Positions 1-10,334 of a stretch of DNA of 64,000 nt are shown here, piece by piece. The stretch spans positions 5,408,036 through 5,472,035 of the forward strand of contig JAQFVV010006231.1 of NCBI GenBank assembly GCA_028023455.1. Reading direction: 5' to 3'. The notes beneath the pieces are model-generated. The model saw nothing but the letters and a program-made list of their open reading frames with translations. It made no database searches and was not told the origin of the DNA. Position 1 is the first letter of the stretch; each line of letters begins with the position of its first letter. The stretch comes from Epiperipatus broadwayi (lineage: Eukaryota > Onychophora > Udeonychophora > Euonychophora > Peripatidae). A program made the position numbers and the translations under genes.

Positions 1-300
1 GGATGATGAGAATTATAGTTTTAAACATTGACAGCAATTTTAATCTTATTCAAGTTATAGATTTAGTGAATAATTTTTGTAATATAAATATATTACTTAT
101 AATATGAATTATTCCTATTCTTTGTACCAGATATATCTGTTCATTTGTAAATGTGCATACATTTTTTTATCATCATACCGTAATTCTTACAAAAAGTTTC
201 ATAATTTAATGATATGCTCATTTGCTTGTAATGCACATGGCCTGGAAATTTGAATCCATGCTCATTTTTTTTCTGATTTCAGATAGTTTTAAACAGCCTA
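1..300. other. AT-rich sequence, nothing recognised
   Basis: No reading frame, repeat or RNA gene could be supported here. The sequence leads directly into the three-unit tandem repeat. Confidence 0.5.
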
Positions 301-618
301 CGACCACTATAGTTGGTCATCGAAAATTGACCAGTAAAATAATATAATTATCTTGCGTCTGTATGTTGTTGTAGAGATAATTTGCCCTACAGTAAATATT
401 TGTGACTACTCTAGTTGGTCATCGAAAATTGACCAGTAAAATGATATTATAATTATCTTACCTGTGTGTGGAGTTGTTGTAGAGATAATTTGCCCTACAG
501 TAAATATTTGTGACCACTCTAGTTGGTCATCGAAAATTGACCAGTAAAATGATATAATAATTATCTTACGTGTGTGTGGAGTTGTTGTAGAGATAATTTG
601 CCCTACAGAAAATATTTG
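301..618. repeat. Three-unit tandem repeat, 102-108 bp period
   Basis: Three near-identical units follow one another; the landmark AGTTGGTCATCG starts at 311, 413 and 521. Each unit contains the inverted pair TGGTCA...TGACCA around an 8-nt spacer, then GAGATAATTTGCCCTACAG. Unit 1 is shorter by about 6 bp and most diverged. No coding potential was seen. It may be a local satellite seed or the repeated end of an unrecognised element. Confidence 0.85.
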
Positions 619-659
619 AAAGTCGTTTTATTTTTTATTATAATGAAGTAATTGAATGG

Positions 660-753
660 TTTTTACTTTAAAGGTCATGTGATATTTGAGTGCTGAAATG
701 ACCTGTGGATTTTCGATCCAAACTCATAAGGCTATCATGCTATACTAACAGAC
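660..753 (-). repeat. tRNA-derived SINE copy (family with TGAGCAATAAACC tail), decayed
   Basis: Read on the minus strand, a tRNA-like head (TTAGTATAGCATGATAGCC) is followed by a body ending CACTCAAATATCACATGACC. The same body end occurs in the copies at 1578, 22533 and 24195 and, in altered form, at 37150. The tail of this copy is poorly preserved. Assignment rests on shared order of short blocks, not on a computed alignment. Confidence 0.5.
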
Positions 754-1577
754 ATTTTTAAAATAGTAATTCGCTTAAATAGAAAGTTACAAGCATGCCC
801 TGAAAGCTAGTTTCTTCATGTAAAATTTATAATTATTTTATTCTTTATAGTTTTATTGATATTATTTTAATATTTAAAGATTAGATTTTTAATATTGTTA
901 ATAAATAGGTCATAACTTCAAAATAATCAGGTGAAGTTTAAAATTTTTTGTTTATTAAAAACCACTAATCATTTTATAATTTAAACCACTGCAGAAATAT
1001 TCAAAATTTATTTTTATCAGCCGTGAAGCTCTTGTGAACCCCCACTCCCCAGTTCACATGAACAAGAATTTAAAATTAAATATCTTTTCCAATATTTGGA
1101 AATAAAAGAAGATGACATCAATGATTAAATGTGTAAACAAAAGAAATTATTCAAATTTTTTCCACATTAAATTTTTCTCATAGACTTGCATTTTATTATA
1201 GGGATTTCAAATAAATAAGATATAAAAGATCAGAATTTTATATATGTTTTTCCTAAATATATATTGTGAATAAATATAAAATTCTCAGCCTGAAGACAAG
1301 TTGAACATATAAACAAGCAAAAAGTTGAATAATGATTCCATCTTCTTATTCTACATTACAAACTTTAATGCACATTTTTGTATTAAAAAGACATGTATAT
1401 TTTCATTTATTATAATGAACATTCAGTCAAAGAGTTGTGAGGGATTGCATCATTTTACTTATGGTAATTGTATCATGGTCAAGTCAGGATATAAAGGTCA
1501 TGAATCATAGTTAAATTTTGGTGCCCAAAAATCTTATGATTCCCAAATGATAAATTATCTTTTCCTATGCCAGCAAT

Positions 1578-1668
1578 AGTTAGTGAAATGGTAAAGTGAT
1601 AGACTTGAATCCATGGATTCTAACTCAGTTCTATCATTTCCAGTGTTCAAATATTATATGACCCCCCC
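1578..1668 (+). repeat. tRNA-derived SINE copy, decayed
   Basis: A D-arm-like block (AATGGTAAAGTGATAGA), a box-B-like block (CTCAGTTCTATCA) and the family body end (CAGTGTTCAAAT then ATATGACC) occur in the same order as in the other copies. A C-rich run follows instead of the usual TGAGCAATAAACC tail. Confidence 0.5.
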
Positions 1669-1669
1669 T

Positions 1670-3476
1670 CCCCGAGCATGGCCTTGAGATCTAAAAATTT
1701 AGGCCACTCTGTCACTTCTGATGCATGAACTTCTTTATTGACAAACCAATTATTTATTTAACTAAATTATTAGCTTTTCTATTCTAAAAGTGCTAATTTA
1801 CATTTATGAAGATTGTTTAAAATATCACTACTAGATTAAATTATAATAAGGAGATGATAACTAGCAATGGTAAACTTCCAATAATGATGATCAAGTGTTA
1901 TTGTTTAGGTATGGCATCCTGTTGATCAGTAACTCAACCTGCTTTCTTGTAGTTAACATGCACACGGCATTTATTAATATTTACATATAAAATGTTATGC
2001 TAAAATATTGTGTATTTTTCTTTCAATAAAAGGATATTCACACAGGGAATGAAAAGTTTAAGATAAATAGCACTTGTTTGAAGCCATTCAATCAGTCGAG
2101 CAATCTAATAGAAAGTTTATGTACCATATTCAGTGGTTCACAATGCAATTTATACTTAAAAACTCATATTGTGAAAAAAAAAAATTTATTATATAAGAAA
2201 TTAATTAAATTTATGATAAAAGATGTGATTTAATTTCACTCATGAGAAATGAATCCAGATCTTTTCATTTTGAAACTGAATTTCAATGAATGAAATAATA
2301 ATAATAAAAATTATTCTATGGCTATAAATGCAAATTTATCTGATTTAAATTAATACATTTTTTAATTCTGTGAATAATTTTTCAATATTGTACATAAAGA
2401 AAAGTATAAGAGATCTATCCATATTTGTGTAATAAATATCTCATTCATTAAATAAAAATTATACCATTATTTGCCTTTAAATGATTCTGGGCATTTTTGA
2501 TTATTTTTTTTAGATTTTCCTGATTAGTATTTATTGAAAGTTTTATCTTTAAGCTATCAGTTTACTGGTCTTCTTTATATCTTCAAAAATACAATGCAAA
2601 TATAACAGCTAAATATAATTTTTTGGATAGATTAAAAAAAATTTTAAATTCATAACATTTTGGCGGCTTCTTAACAAAATAATGTTTAAATTATTAACTA
2701 GGCTAAATGCCCACTTAATGAAAAATAAATACTTGGATTAGTGAATTAGTCTGGTGGCCTGAAAAGAAAAACATAAATGTCATTACAATCTGAAAAAAAT
2801 AATAATTCAAGCATGATGTCCATATGCCAACCATTATACCCAGAAGTATAATGGTTAGTGCACTCAACTTATAAATTTCAAAAGATTTATTAATGTTATT
2901 GTTTATGTTATGTAAATGTATTTTTTTGGGAGGGGGGAGACAAGGGTGTTCATTGCATTTACTAAAGTATGTGTAGCAATATACCTTGCACAACTAATAA
3001 GTATAGTCCACTTATTTCATTTATAATGCTTTGTTTATTCATAATAATCATAAAGATAGTGACTATCATTATTATAATACATGAAATCTAAAGGAAAAAG
3101 TATGGTGTATAATGAAAAATATTATTTTTTGTGCTTCATAACTAACTTAACAGTCACCAATTAAATAATTAATTAATACAGAATCTATTTCTATGGGAAT
3201 CAAGTTAAAATAGTCAAACTCCTTTAATTAAGTGTTTTTTCATATTTTTTATATTGAGAAGTAATAATAAAAATCATAAAGTGATGTGTTATGACGTTAT
3301 TGTTATGATTCATTGCATTTTAAAAATAAATTAATTCTTAGCACTTCACAATCATTGATTACAAAGCTCAAAATAGTTCAGTTCTTTAATTAATCAGTAA
3401 TATAGAAGACCTACAGATTAACAACAAATAAATATTCTTTTCTTTAGACCTCTAAATAAACTGATTATAGAAACTC
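1670..3476. other. AT-rich sequence without recognisable gene
   Basis: Only short open frames occur, without codon bias or motifs. A C-homopolymer at 2925-2938 (minus sense) and several A/T runs are the only notable features. Confidence 0.5.
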
Positions 3477-3646
3477 AGGTTTGAATTTGTAATAAAGAAA
3501 ATTTATTTAAAGCTGAGACTTTCAATACTGAGTAGTATAGCATTATCTCAACTTTATTTAGTCACATGATGCTATGATTGTGATACTACTCAATATTGAA
3601 AGTGCTCAGCTTTAAATAAATTTTCTTTATTACAAATTCAAATCTG
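3477..3646. repeat. Near-palindromic fold-back element (about 65-bp arms)
   Basis: The left arm from 3477 (CAGGTTTGAATTTG, then AAAGCTGAGACTTTCAATA) is the near-perfect reverse complement of the right arm ending at 3646 (GCTCAGCTTTAAATAAATTT, then CAAATTCAAATCTG). A spacer of roughly 30 bp separates them. No target-site duplication was evident and no reading frame is present. It is MITE-like in form; the superfamily is unknown. Confidence 0.8.
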
Positions 3647-3958
3647 TTTTGTTATTAAAAATGTTTAACATTTTTTGAATTGTTACAATTATTGTAGAAA
3701 AACAGGGTAAAAAAAAAAATTCTAGAATTACGTAAAAACTTTTTATCTAAATTCTTTTAAAATATAAAAAAGTGGGAAAAAGTTGCCATGGTTAAAGATT
3801 ATAACTTTATATCAAATATAGTGTCAGTATGAATAGTATTTCTGTAGTGTAATTTTCACTACACCACTCTCATGCAAAGTAGGGATTGGTTTTAATTCAC
3901 TTTTAACAACTTGTGGAGGGGTGTAATCGTAAACATATAACCAAAGACATGTGAAAAA

Positions 3959-4012
3959 GATGTGTTACTCCCAAAATGCACATTTCATGTTGATCCAGCA
4001 CTCATCAATTGG
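3959..4012 (-). ncRNA. Hammerhead-like motif with altered core
   Basis: On the minus strand TTGATGAG is followed by a weak hairpin, then GAAA, then ATGTG...CACAT (candidate stem III) and ATC. The order matches a hammerhead ribozyme, but core position 3 is U instead of C and stem I is not convincing. Probably inactive, or a chance resemblance. Confidence 0.3.
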
Positions 4013-4256
4013 CCAGATCACAATCTCTTACCATATCTTCATCATTGTTTAGTATACATAAATAGCCTATTGTTACAGCTTAATTGGTAAGTGTCAAACT
4101 TACTGTCCTCACAACTTTGGCACAAACCACTTAATGGAAGTACATTAATAATTTTTATTAGTCATTCATTAGACTAGATATTATCCACTTAATGAACAAT
4201 TTTTCTATTGTATAATTTTCATTACACAAATCTCGCACGAGATAGGGACTGGGCCA

Positions 4257-4312
4257 ATTGATGAGAGCTGGTTCAGCATGAAATGTGCTTCTTAAGGATC
4301 ATACATTTTTTT
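4257..4312 (+). ncRNA. Hammerhead-like motif with altered core
   Basis: TTGATGAG, a GCTG/CAGC hairpin, GAAA and ATGT...ACAT occur in hammerhead order. Core position 3 is U, the cleavage nucleotide is not clear and stem I is absent. Same family as the motifs at 3959 and 4603. Confidence 0.3.
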
Positions 4313-4602
4313 CACACATCTTTGGTCATATATTTATGATTATATCCCTCCACAAGGTATTAGGAGTGGATAGAAACCAGTCCCTACATTGCATGAAAAT
4401 GATGTAGTGAAAATTATACTACAGAAATATTAATTAATTAGATAATCTCTAATATAATGTATGATTATATATTTCCATGAAGCAGTTTGTACCAAAGTTG
4501 TAAGGGCAGTAAATTTGACATATCAATTAAACTGTAGTAATTAGCTATCTATATATACTGAACAATGATTAAGATATGTATAAGAGATTGTGATCTGGTG
4601 CA

Positions 4603-4654
4603 ATTGATGAGTGCCAGCTCAGCATAAAATGTGCATCTTGGGGATCATACATCT
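4603..4654 (+). ncRNA. Hammerhead-like motif with altered core
   Basis: TTGATGAG, then a short imperfect hairpin, AAAA in place of GAAA, then ATGT...ACAT and a C at the expected cleavage position. The same U-for-C core substitution as in its sister units argues that the whole family shares it. Confidence 0.28.
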
Positions 4655-4812
4655 TTTGTATATGTCTTTGATCATATCTTTATGATTATATATCACAAGA
4701 TGATAAAATGGAGAAACCAGTCCCTACCTTGCATGAGAGTGGTGTGGTGAAAATTATACTACAGAAATATTATTCATTAAGTGAATAATCTCTAGTCTAA
4801 TGAATGACTAAT

Positions 4813-6433
4813 ACAAATTTAAAAAATGTATGAAATTGACATATTGAATTTCTGTATTCAACAATATAAATGTAGAGGGTATTTTAAAGTCACTTTATAA
4901 AACTTTAAACTAAACAAAAAAGGTTAAACAAAATTGAGATGTTATTATAATAATAATTTTACTTTATGTTACTTCTTAGTTTTATTTCTCATAAAACTAA
5001 TAAAAAAAATATTCAAGCAGCCAATTTTTGAAAATGGTGGCTATTTATAAATTACAGTATTTGTATTCTAGGATACTAATATAATAAAAACAATGGCATC
5101 TTCCCAGGTTAAATGATAATTCACTCTAGGAAAAAGTACTGTACCAGATTGATTCATTATGCAAATAAAAGCAAACATATAGCAAAAATATACGATATTC
5201 AATAATAAAATGAATCTGTAAGAAAAAAATATGACCTCTAATTTTTGTTCAGTATTTTTATATTATAATAGGATGATTTCTGACACATGGAAAACAAAGA
5301 GACTCTTTACTACAAATGTAAACAATTTCTGCAAAAAATAAAGAAATAAAAAATTTATTTAGCATGAGATTAAAATTTTTTTTTCACTATATGCAGAATT
5401 AAAATGCACTAAAAATAAAATGAAAAGTATATAATTACTTAAAATACAACTTTTAATTAATTAATTTTTGTGTAATATTCTTATACCAATAAAATTTTTT
5501 TATTTCCAATCAGGCAAAATGCCTAATATAATAATATTGCCAATAAAAAAGATTGAATAACTTACATTATTTAAATTAATAGTAATCAATCGTACATTAC
5601 ATTTTAAATCCAATTTTTAATTAATTAAGACTGTATTTTTGTAAAAAAAAAAAAAAGGTGAGTCATTAATTTTTAAAATGTTTTTAAATACAACTGCAAA
5701 AAAAAAAAAAAGTTTTATTTGTTAGGTAATTAAATATATATATCAAAACATTGATGACATAATAATACATTCGTCAACCTTTTTTTTTTAAATGCTTAAT
5801 TCATTCTAATTTAATGAATTATGATTCAATAGTGTATCAATCTTATTAAATTCAAAATGGTGGCCATATGTAAAAATTATATTTGCACTCAGATTAGTGC
5901 CTTTTTTCTGATAATATGCTTAGTAAAATGTTTATTCTTTATGACCTTTTCTCAATTGTGTTATTTTATGATATATTTAATATTTATTATATATTTTAAA
6001 TCTGTGGTAATGAATTAAATTTTTTGTCATAGGAAAACGTAAATATTGATTTTTATATGAGAGTTTTGATTCACAAGATATTTTGTGAAACTAATTGACC
6101 ATCTGGAATAAAATTATATGTCTTTATTCAACTTTCGAATGCATTTTGCATCAATCTTAGTGCTTTTGAGGTCTACTTATAGTCTCATATTCATAGCACT
6201 GAGAATTAAGTAGGAGGGTCTGTATATATGTGCAATAGATTTATTCGAATGTTATTAAATTATATGACCCATTTTTTCGATAAGCAGAAGCAGGATTCAT
6301 TCTTATTTATGGAGTTGGGATTTATTATAAACTTTTCTTAATACAGTATTCAAGCACTTGAAAGTTGAATTTATAGTTGCATAAGAAAAGTTACTACTTT
6401 AATTAATTATATATCCTTGTATACACTTTTTTT
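4813..6433. other. AT-rich sequence without recognisable gene
   Basis: Long A and T homopolymers occur (for example near 5643-5656 and 5698-5712). No reading frame or repeat structure could be supported. Confidence 0.5.
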
Positions 6434-6934
6434 GGTATTAATCCTTTAGCCATGAGCGCCGCTTGATGGCATTGTTTTTTTGCAAAATCACATAAAATAT
6501 AACATTACGGGGCTGGCTTTAATTTAATTGTTTTTTATCTTTTTTTTTGATGTTGTTACGGTTAGTTTTTGATCAACTTTTTTTTTTATAAACATTGTCA
6601 ACCCTTTTTTACTTTTTTTTATAATACAGACACACAAATAAAATGTAACATTACAGGGCCAGCTTTAATTTGTTTAGGTAGTTTAATTGTTTTTGTCTCT
6701 TTTTTTGATGTTGTTACGGTTAGTTTTTGGTCAACAGTTTTTTTTTTTTAAAAACATTCTCAACCTTTTTTTTCTTTCTATAATCTGGACACACACACAC
6801 ATATATATATAAACAGAAAAAGAGCAATAAAAACTGTTTTGCTTTTTGAAAACTGTTTTGCTTTTTTATTAATCAAAACACGAAATAAACTGTTTTTTGT
6901 TTTAAGGTTATTTTACCTTTTTAAATCATTATTC
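6434..6934. repeat. Second, nested copy of the Merlin left end with internal tandem duplication
   Basis: The outer terminus (GGTATTAATCCTTTAGCCAT) lies at 6434. A second near-identical terminus (GGTATGAATCCTTTAGCCAT) lies at 6935. The blocks after each share CACACACACA, AGCAATAAAAA or AGCAATGAAAA, and TTATTAATCAAAA, so the element end is present twice. Inside the outer copy a block of roughly 170 bp is repeated (GATGTTGTTACGGTTAGTTTT near 6549 and again near 6705). This suggests insertion of one family member into or beside another, or a local duplication. Confidence 0.65.
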
Positions 6935-7233
6935 GGTATGAATCCTTTAGCCATTATGAAAAAATAATGGTTTTCATAACATATATACACACACACATCT
7001 AAACACAAAAACAGCAATGAAAAGTTTTTTTTTTTTTTATTAATCAAAATTACAAAACAAATTTCAAGTGAAATCAGAACAACAAAAAAAAAAAACATTT
7101 TTACAAGTTGCTGTGGATTGGGTCTCACTGACATCTCTGAGAGGATGGCCAGGAAAATGTCTTCCTCCTTATGCAGACAATGCCAAATAAATTCTGCCAG
7201 GTAGTTGTCCAGCAATTTCCTGGCAGTTCCGTG

Positions 7234-8093
7234 TTATTTGCAGTTTTGCCACTTCAGCAGGCTCCAAAGATGCTCGACGTTTTGCGCTTGGATGCTTGTG
7301 GTCGAGTCCACAAAGTTGTAATGGTGATTAACTATGAGGTGTTGAAAGCCTGCAGCCTGCAGATCAACAATCTTGTAGCCCCACCAACAATCAGAGTAGA
7401 TAATTGACTCGGGCTTCATGTAGTCTTTCAGGGCCTGCGTAAGTGTTGATGCTGATCGGGAAGGAACAGCTGTTAAAAAACATTCCCTGCTATCATGACC
7501 TATACTCCCAAAAATTCACTGCTGTGGAAGGACATGGTCCTGGTCGTTTTTACGATGACTCCACATAGTCTCATCAACCTCAACAATCAAACCAGGCCTG
7601 CCTATTTCATGGCAAGGTCTGGCTTCCAAGCTCTCATGGCACAGCGTATGCAGCCTGTTCCAATACAAAATGAAATTCTTTGATAAGTCAAGCTCTGAGC
7701 AGATGCCTTCTACTGTCAACTGTTCATGGCTCCAGTAATAGATAACACAGCCCCTTAGACAATGGGATTCTGGAGCTATCAGACTGACTACCATTCTTAA
7801 CAGAACACCTTCGTTTGCATAAACGTGATGAACATCTGAATTGATTTGTTGTATTCGTATTATAAACTCTCACAGACGATTCACAAATGCAGGTCTTCTC
7901 ATTTATTAGAACATTTTTTGCTTGCAGAAAAGCTGCAGCATCTAATTCTGTTGACAGCAAATCTTTCAAGCAGATGATTTGATTTGTTTGCTAAAATGCA
8001 CCATTTTGTTTGTCTCGACAAGATGTTACTTACTTGTGACCTTCTCAGAATTCGGTTCGTTCCTACATTCGGACTATTTTTTGTCATCTTCAA
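7234..8093 (-). pseudogene. Merlin/IS1595-family transposase, one frameshift and one stop
   Basis: This is the enzyme that would cut and reinsert the element. The N-terminal part (frame ending at 7724) has a Cys-rich block FRCSSRLCKRRCSVKNGS followed by RIPLSKGL, as expected ahead of the catalytic domain. A +1/-1 frameshift near 7735-7745 leads to YYWSHEQLTVEGIC and then LIVEVDET, which contains the first catalytic Asp. A single in-frame TGA at 7516-7518 stands where the family has Trp. The frame then continues uninterrupted through IIYSDCWWGY (second Asp), VNHHYNFVD and NVEHLW (catalytic Glu) to a stop at 7234. The DDE triad is therefore preserved in the DNA. Two disabling changes make it a recent pseudogene. 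The true start is not determined. Confidence 0.85.
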
Positions 8094-8436
8094 ATTTGTC
8101 TGCAGGACGAATTGAATTTTGTGACAATTTCATTTTAGTCAAATTGCGTGATTTCCATTTACCACAATAAAAAAAAATTTTCAAAGTACAAACTTTAAAA
8201 CAGTTGAGATACACACACCCTCACATAAGACAGAAGAAAAAGTTTATGAGTGACAATTCAGATAAAGTGATTCGTGAAGCACAAAGCAGGTCGTAATATT
8301 TATGTGCAATGTCTAATACAACATACAGAGTGTATTAGACATAACACATGTCCTGCGGCTGCTTAAACGACATTTTTATGTGATTTTTACACATAAATAA
8401 CGCCATCAAGCAGCACACATGGCTAAAGGATTAATA

Positions 8437-9277
8437 CTCAAATCTCTCTCTCTTTTTATTGTCAAATCAAATCAGTTGTATAATTTCAAATGGTAACACA
8501 ATATAATTGTTTTTGACTTGTCAGAATTTGCTTTGATGGGAACTTTTTTTTTTCATTTAAAACAAAATTTTTTTGTTTTTTCAATATATATATGTATATA
8601 TAATAATCTTATTATTTTTTGTAAAGTTGTTTTAAAGAAACTTTATTTTTACATTTAAAATAAATAATCCTTTCTTTATAGACTTTTTACAATGCAATCA
8701 TTAATTCTTAATGACAAAACTTTACAATTTCTACTGTCCAGTAGGCTTCTTCAGAGCTAGAAATTACATAAGAAGGCATAACATTTATAACAGATTATTT
8801 AAACTATATACTATTTCTTCAATGAATTTCATTCATTACTTTTTTTTGTAGAGCATATTTATTTTTTTTAAATGTTTTTTTCAAACATCTATTTAAATAA
8901 TCCAGATATATTTGCTTCTAAAAATTTTTAATATATATTTTAAATATGTTGATAGTGTACTTGATTGAAAAGTTATAATCTTTTGCCATTTTTTTGTCAT
9001 TTTTTCACTTTGCAAATGTAATAATTAAAAAATTCTATATCATTTTTCATTTCAATTTTTTTGTTTCAACTAATATTTATGAATTCAGTAAACAACACAT
9101 TGAAAGAGCTATGAAGCTAAAAGAGAATATACACTAACAAAACAAAAAAAAAAATCTGATTAAAGACTTAGTTAAGAGGTCAGTTGAAGTTAATAATATT
9201 AAAATAAAACAATTTTTGAATGCAATTGAACAAAATGAAATTATTCTGATGTAAGCAAATTTTTTTCCATATGTCAT
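8437..9277. repeat. AT-rich stretch with one dispersed block at about 8650-8775
   Basis: On the minus strand, AGCTCTGAAGAAGCC at about 8740-8755 followed by CTACTG-GA-CAGTAG matches the centre of the palindrome at 13937-14125 (AGCTCTGAAGAAGGC). It is a truncated relative of that element. The remainder shows nothing recognisable. Confidence 0.45.
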
Positions 9278-9352
9278 AGCATCGGCCGGGAGGCGAACTT
9301 GCAATAACCGTCTGCAAGGTGGCTGCATTGACCTCTCAACTAACAACGCTTG
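9278..9352 (-). repeat. tRNA-like SINE head, second family
   Basis: On the minus strand a box-A-like block (TAGTTGAGAGGTCAATGC) and a box-B-like block (GCAAGTTCGCCTCC) lie about 25 nt apart, with TTGCAGA in the anticodon-loop region. The sequence is far more GC-rich than its surroundings. The cloverleaf is imperfect, so a tRNA-derived SINE head or tRNA pseudogene is more likely than a functional tRNA. Confidence 0.5.
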
Positions 9353-10244
9353 ACACAAAATTTAATAGTATAAGTTAAGGTTCTTGAATTATTTTTAACA
9401 AAAATAATTTAGCAGTAATTTTGCCAAAAATGCAAAAATTCCACAAAATCTTTTATTCAAATGTCAGTAAAAAAATACACTAATAAATATATGTATTTCT
9501 TTATAGAGATTAGATATATTTATAGATTATCTAAATTAATCATTATTTTTTCTTTTAGCTGTTTCCATTTTTTTTCCTTATTGTTTTCTGCCACTGTTCA
9601 GATATTGTGATCCCTCTCATGTCATCAGTTATCTCTTTGTATTAACTGTAATTATAGGTATGTGTTTGGGCAGCTACATTTCCATTCTTTAATAATACAC
9701 ACTACAATTCTAATTTCAGATTTTTCAATCTTTTTTTATTTCCAACTTTCTAATTTTTTTCTGGAGATAAATAGTTGCTAATGTTATTATTGCAATTGAT
9801 GTATACCTACATTCTTATGTGAATGTAAATTGTATATATTTTATGTTATGACACTCCTTGAATTATCCAAACTATATAAAAAACAGGCATTTTAGATTTT
9901 AACTAAATTTTGAATAATTCTTATTTTAATTAAATAAGTTATATGTATCAGCTTTCATAATAAACCGAACATCTTTTTATTTTTTAAATCTATTCCTCAT
10001 TAATACTTTATTACTAATCAGTAAATATTCCTTATTTCACAGTATTGTTGTATATATTATCAAAAAATGGAAATTAATGAAATCCATTATGCCATTAATC
10101 TCATTATAAATTTTAACAAAAAAAAAAATCATATACAACACTTATACAAATATATATATATATTAATAATAATTATACATAAAGTCTTTTTCAGCACATG
10201 GTTTTATACTCATTTCAAATGTTGAGTATCTATTTTTGTAACAT
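9353..10244. other. AT-rich sequence without recognisable gene
   Basis: No supported feature was found between the tRNA-like element and the 3' end of the LINE. A short (TA)n run is at 10151-10162. Confidence 0.5.
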
Positions 10245-10247
10245 TAA

Positions 10248-10268
10248 TGTGATGTGATGTGATGTATT
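10248..10268 (-). repeat. 3'-terminal microsatellite of LINE family A
   Basis: About four units of GTGAT on the plus strand (CACAT-type in element sense) end the element in place of a poly(A) tail. Copy 2 ends at the same place with about two units (15728-15738). Simple-repeat 3' tails are known in several LINE clades. Confidence 0.65.
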
Positions 10269-10334
10269 GTGGCTTCTCCTTAAATGAAGTCAATAATATC
10301 TAGCAATTATGCCCAGATAAACCTGTTAGCCACT

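Larger units (their letters stand above)
3831..4812. mobile_element. Complex inverted-repeat element, about 1 kb
   Basis: The outer left block (TTTCTGTAGTGTAATTTTC...CTCTCATGCAAAGTAGGGA, 3840-3892) returns inverted at 4706-4771. An inner block (TTTTTATTAGTCATTCATTAG, TCCACTTAATGAAC at 4153-4200) returns inverted at 4772-4812. The unit carrying CACTCATCAATTGG is present once inverted (near 4001) and twice direct (near 4257 and 4603), so at least three units are nested. A partial fourth copy lies at 41690-41830. No transposase remains, so it is a non-autonomous element. Each unit carries a hammerhead-like block. Confidence 0.75.
6434..8436 (-). mobile_element. Merlin (IS1595-like) DNA transposon with terminal inverted repeats
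   Basis: The right end read inward from 8436 (TATTAATCCTTTAGCCATG, then GCTTGATGGC) matches the left end from 6436 with few mismatches. Similarity continues to an AAAATCACATAAAA block, giving inverted repeats of about 65 bp. The transposase between them, on the minus strand, is of the Merlin/IS1595 type. The minimal element may be 6935-8436. TTAA occurs at both outer ends, and no 8-9-bp duplication of the kind expected for Merlin was seen, so the exact termini are uncertain. The transposase family assignment is stronger than the boundary assignment. Confidence 0.8.

Noticed and set aside
6434-8436. TTAA at both ends with CCTTTAGCC suggested a piggyBac element.
   Set aside because: The enclosed transposase is clearly Merlin/IS1595 type, and GGTAT is shared by the inner and outer left ends, so the terminus probably lies outside TTAA.
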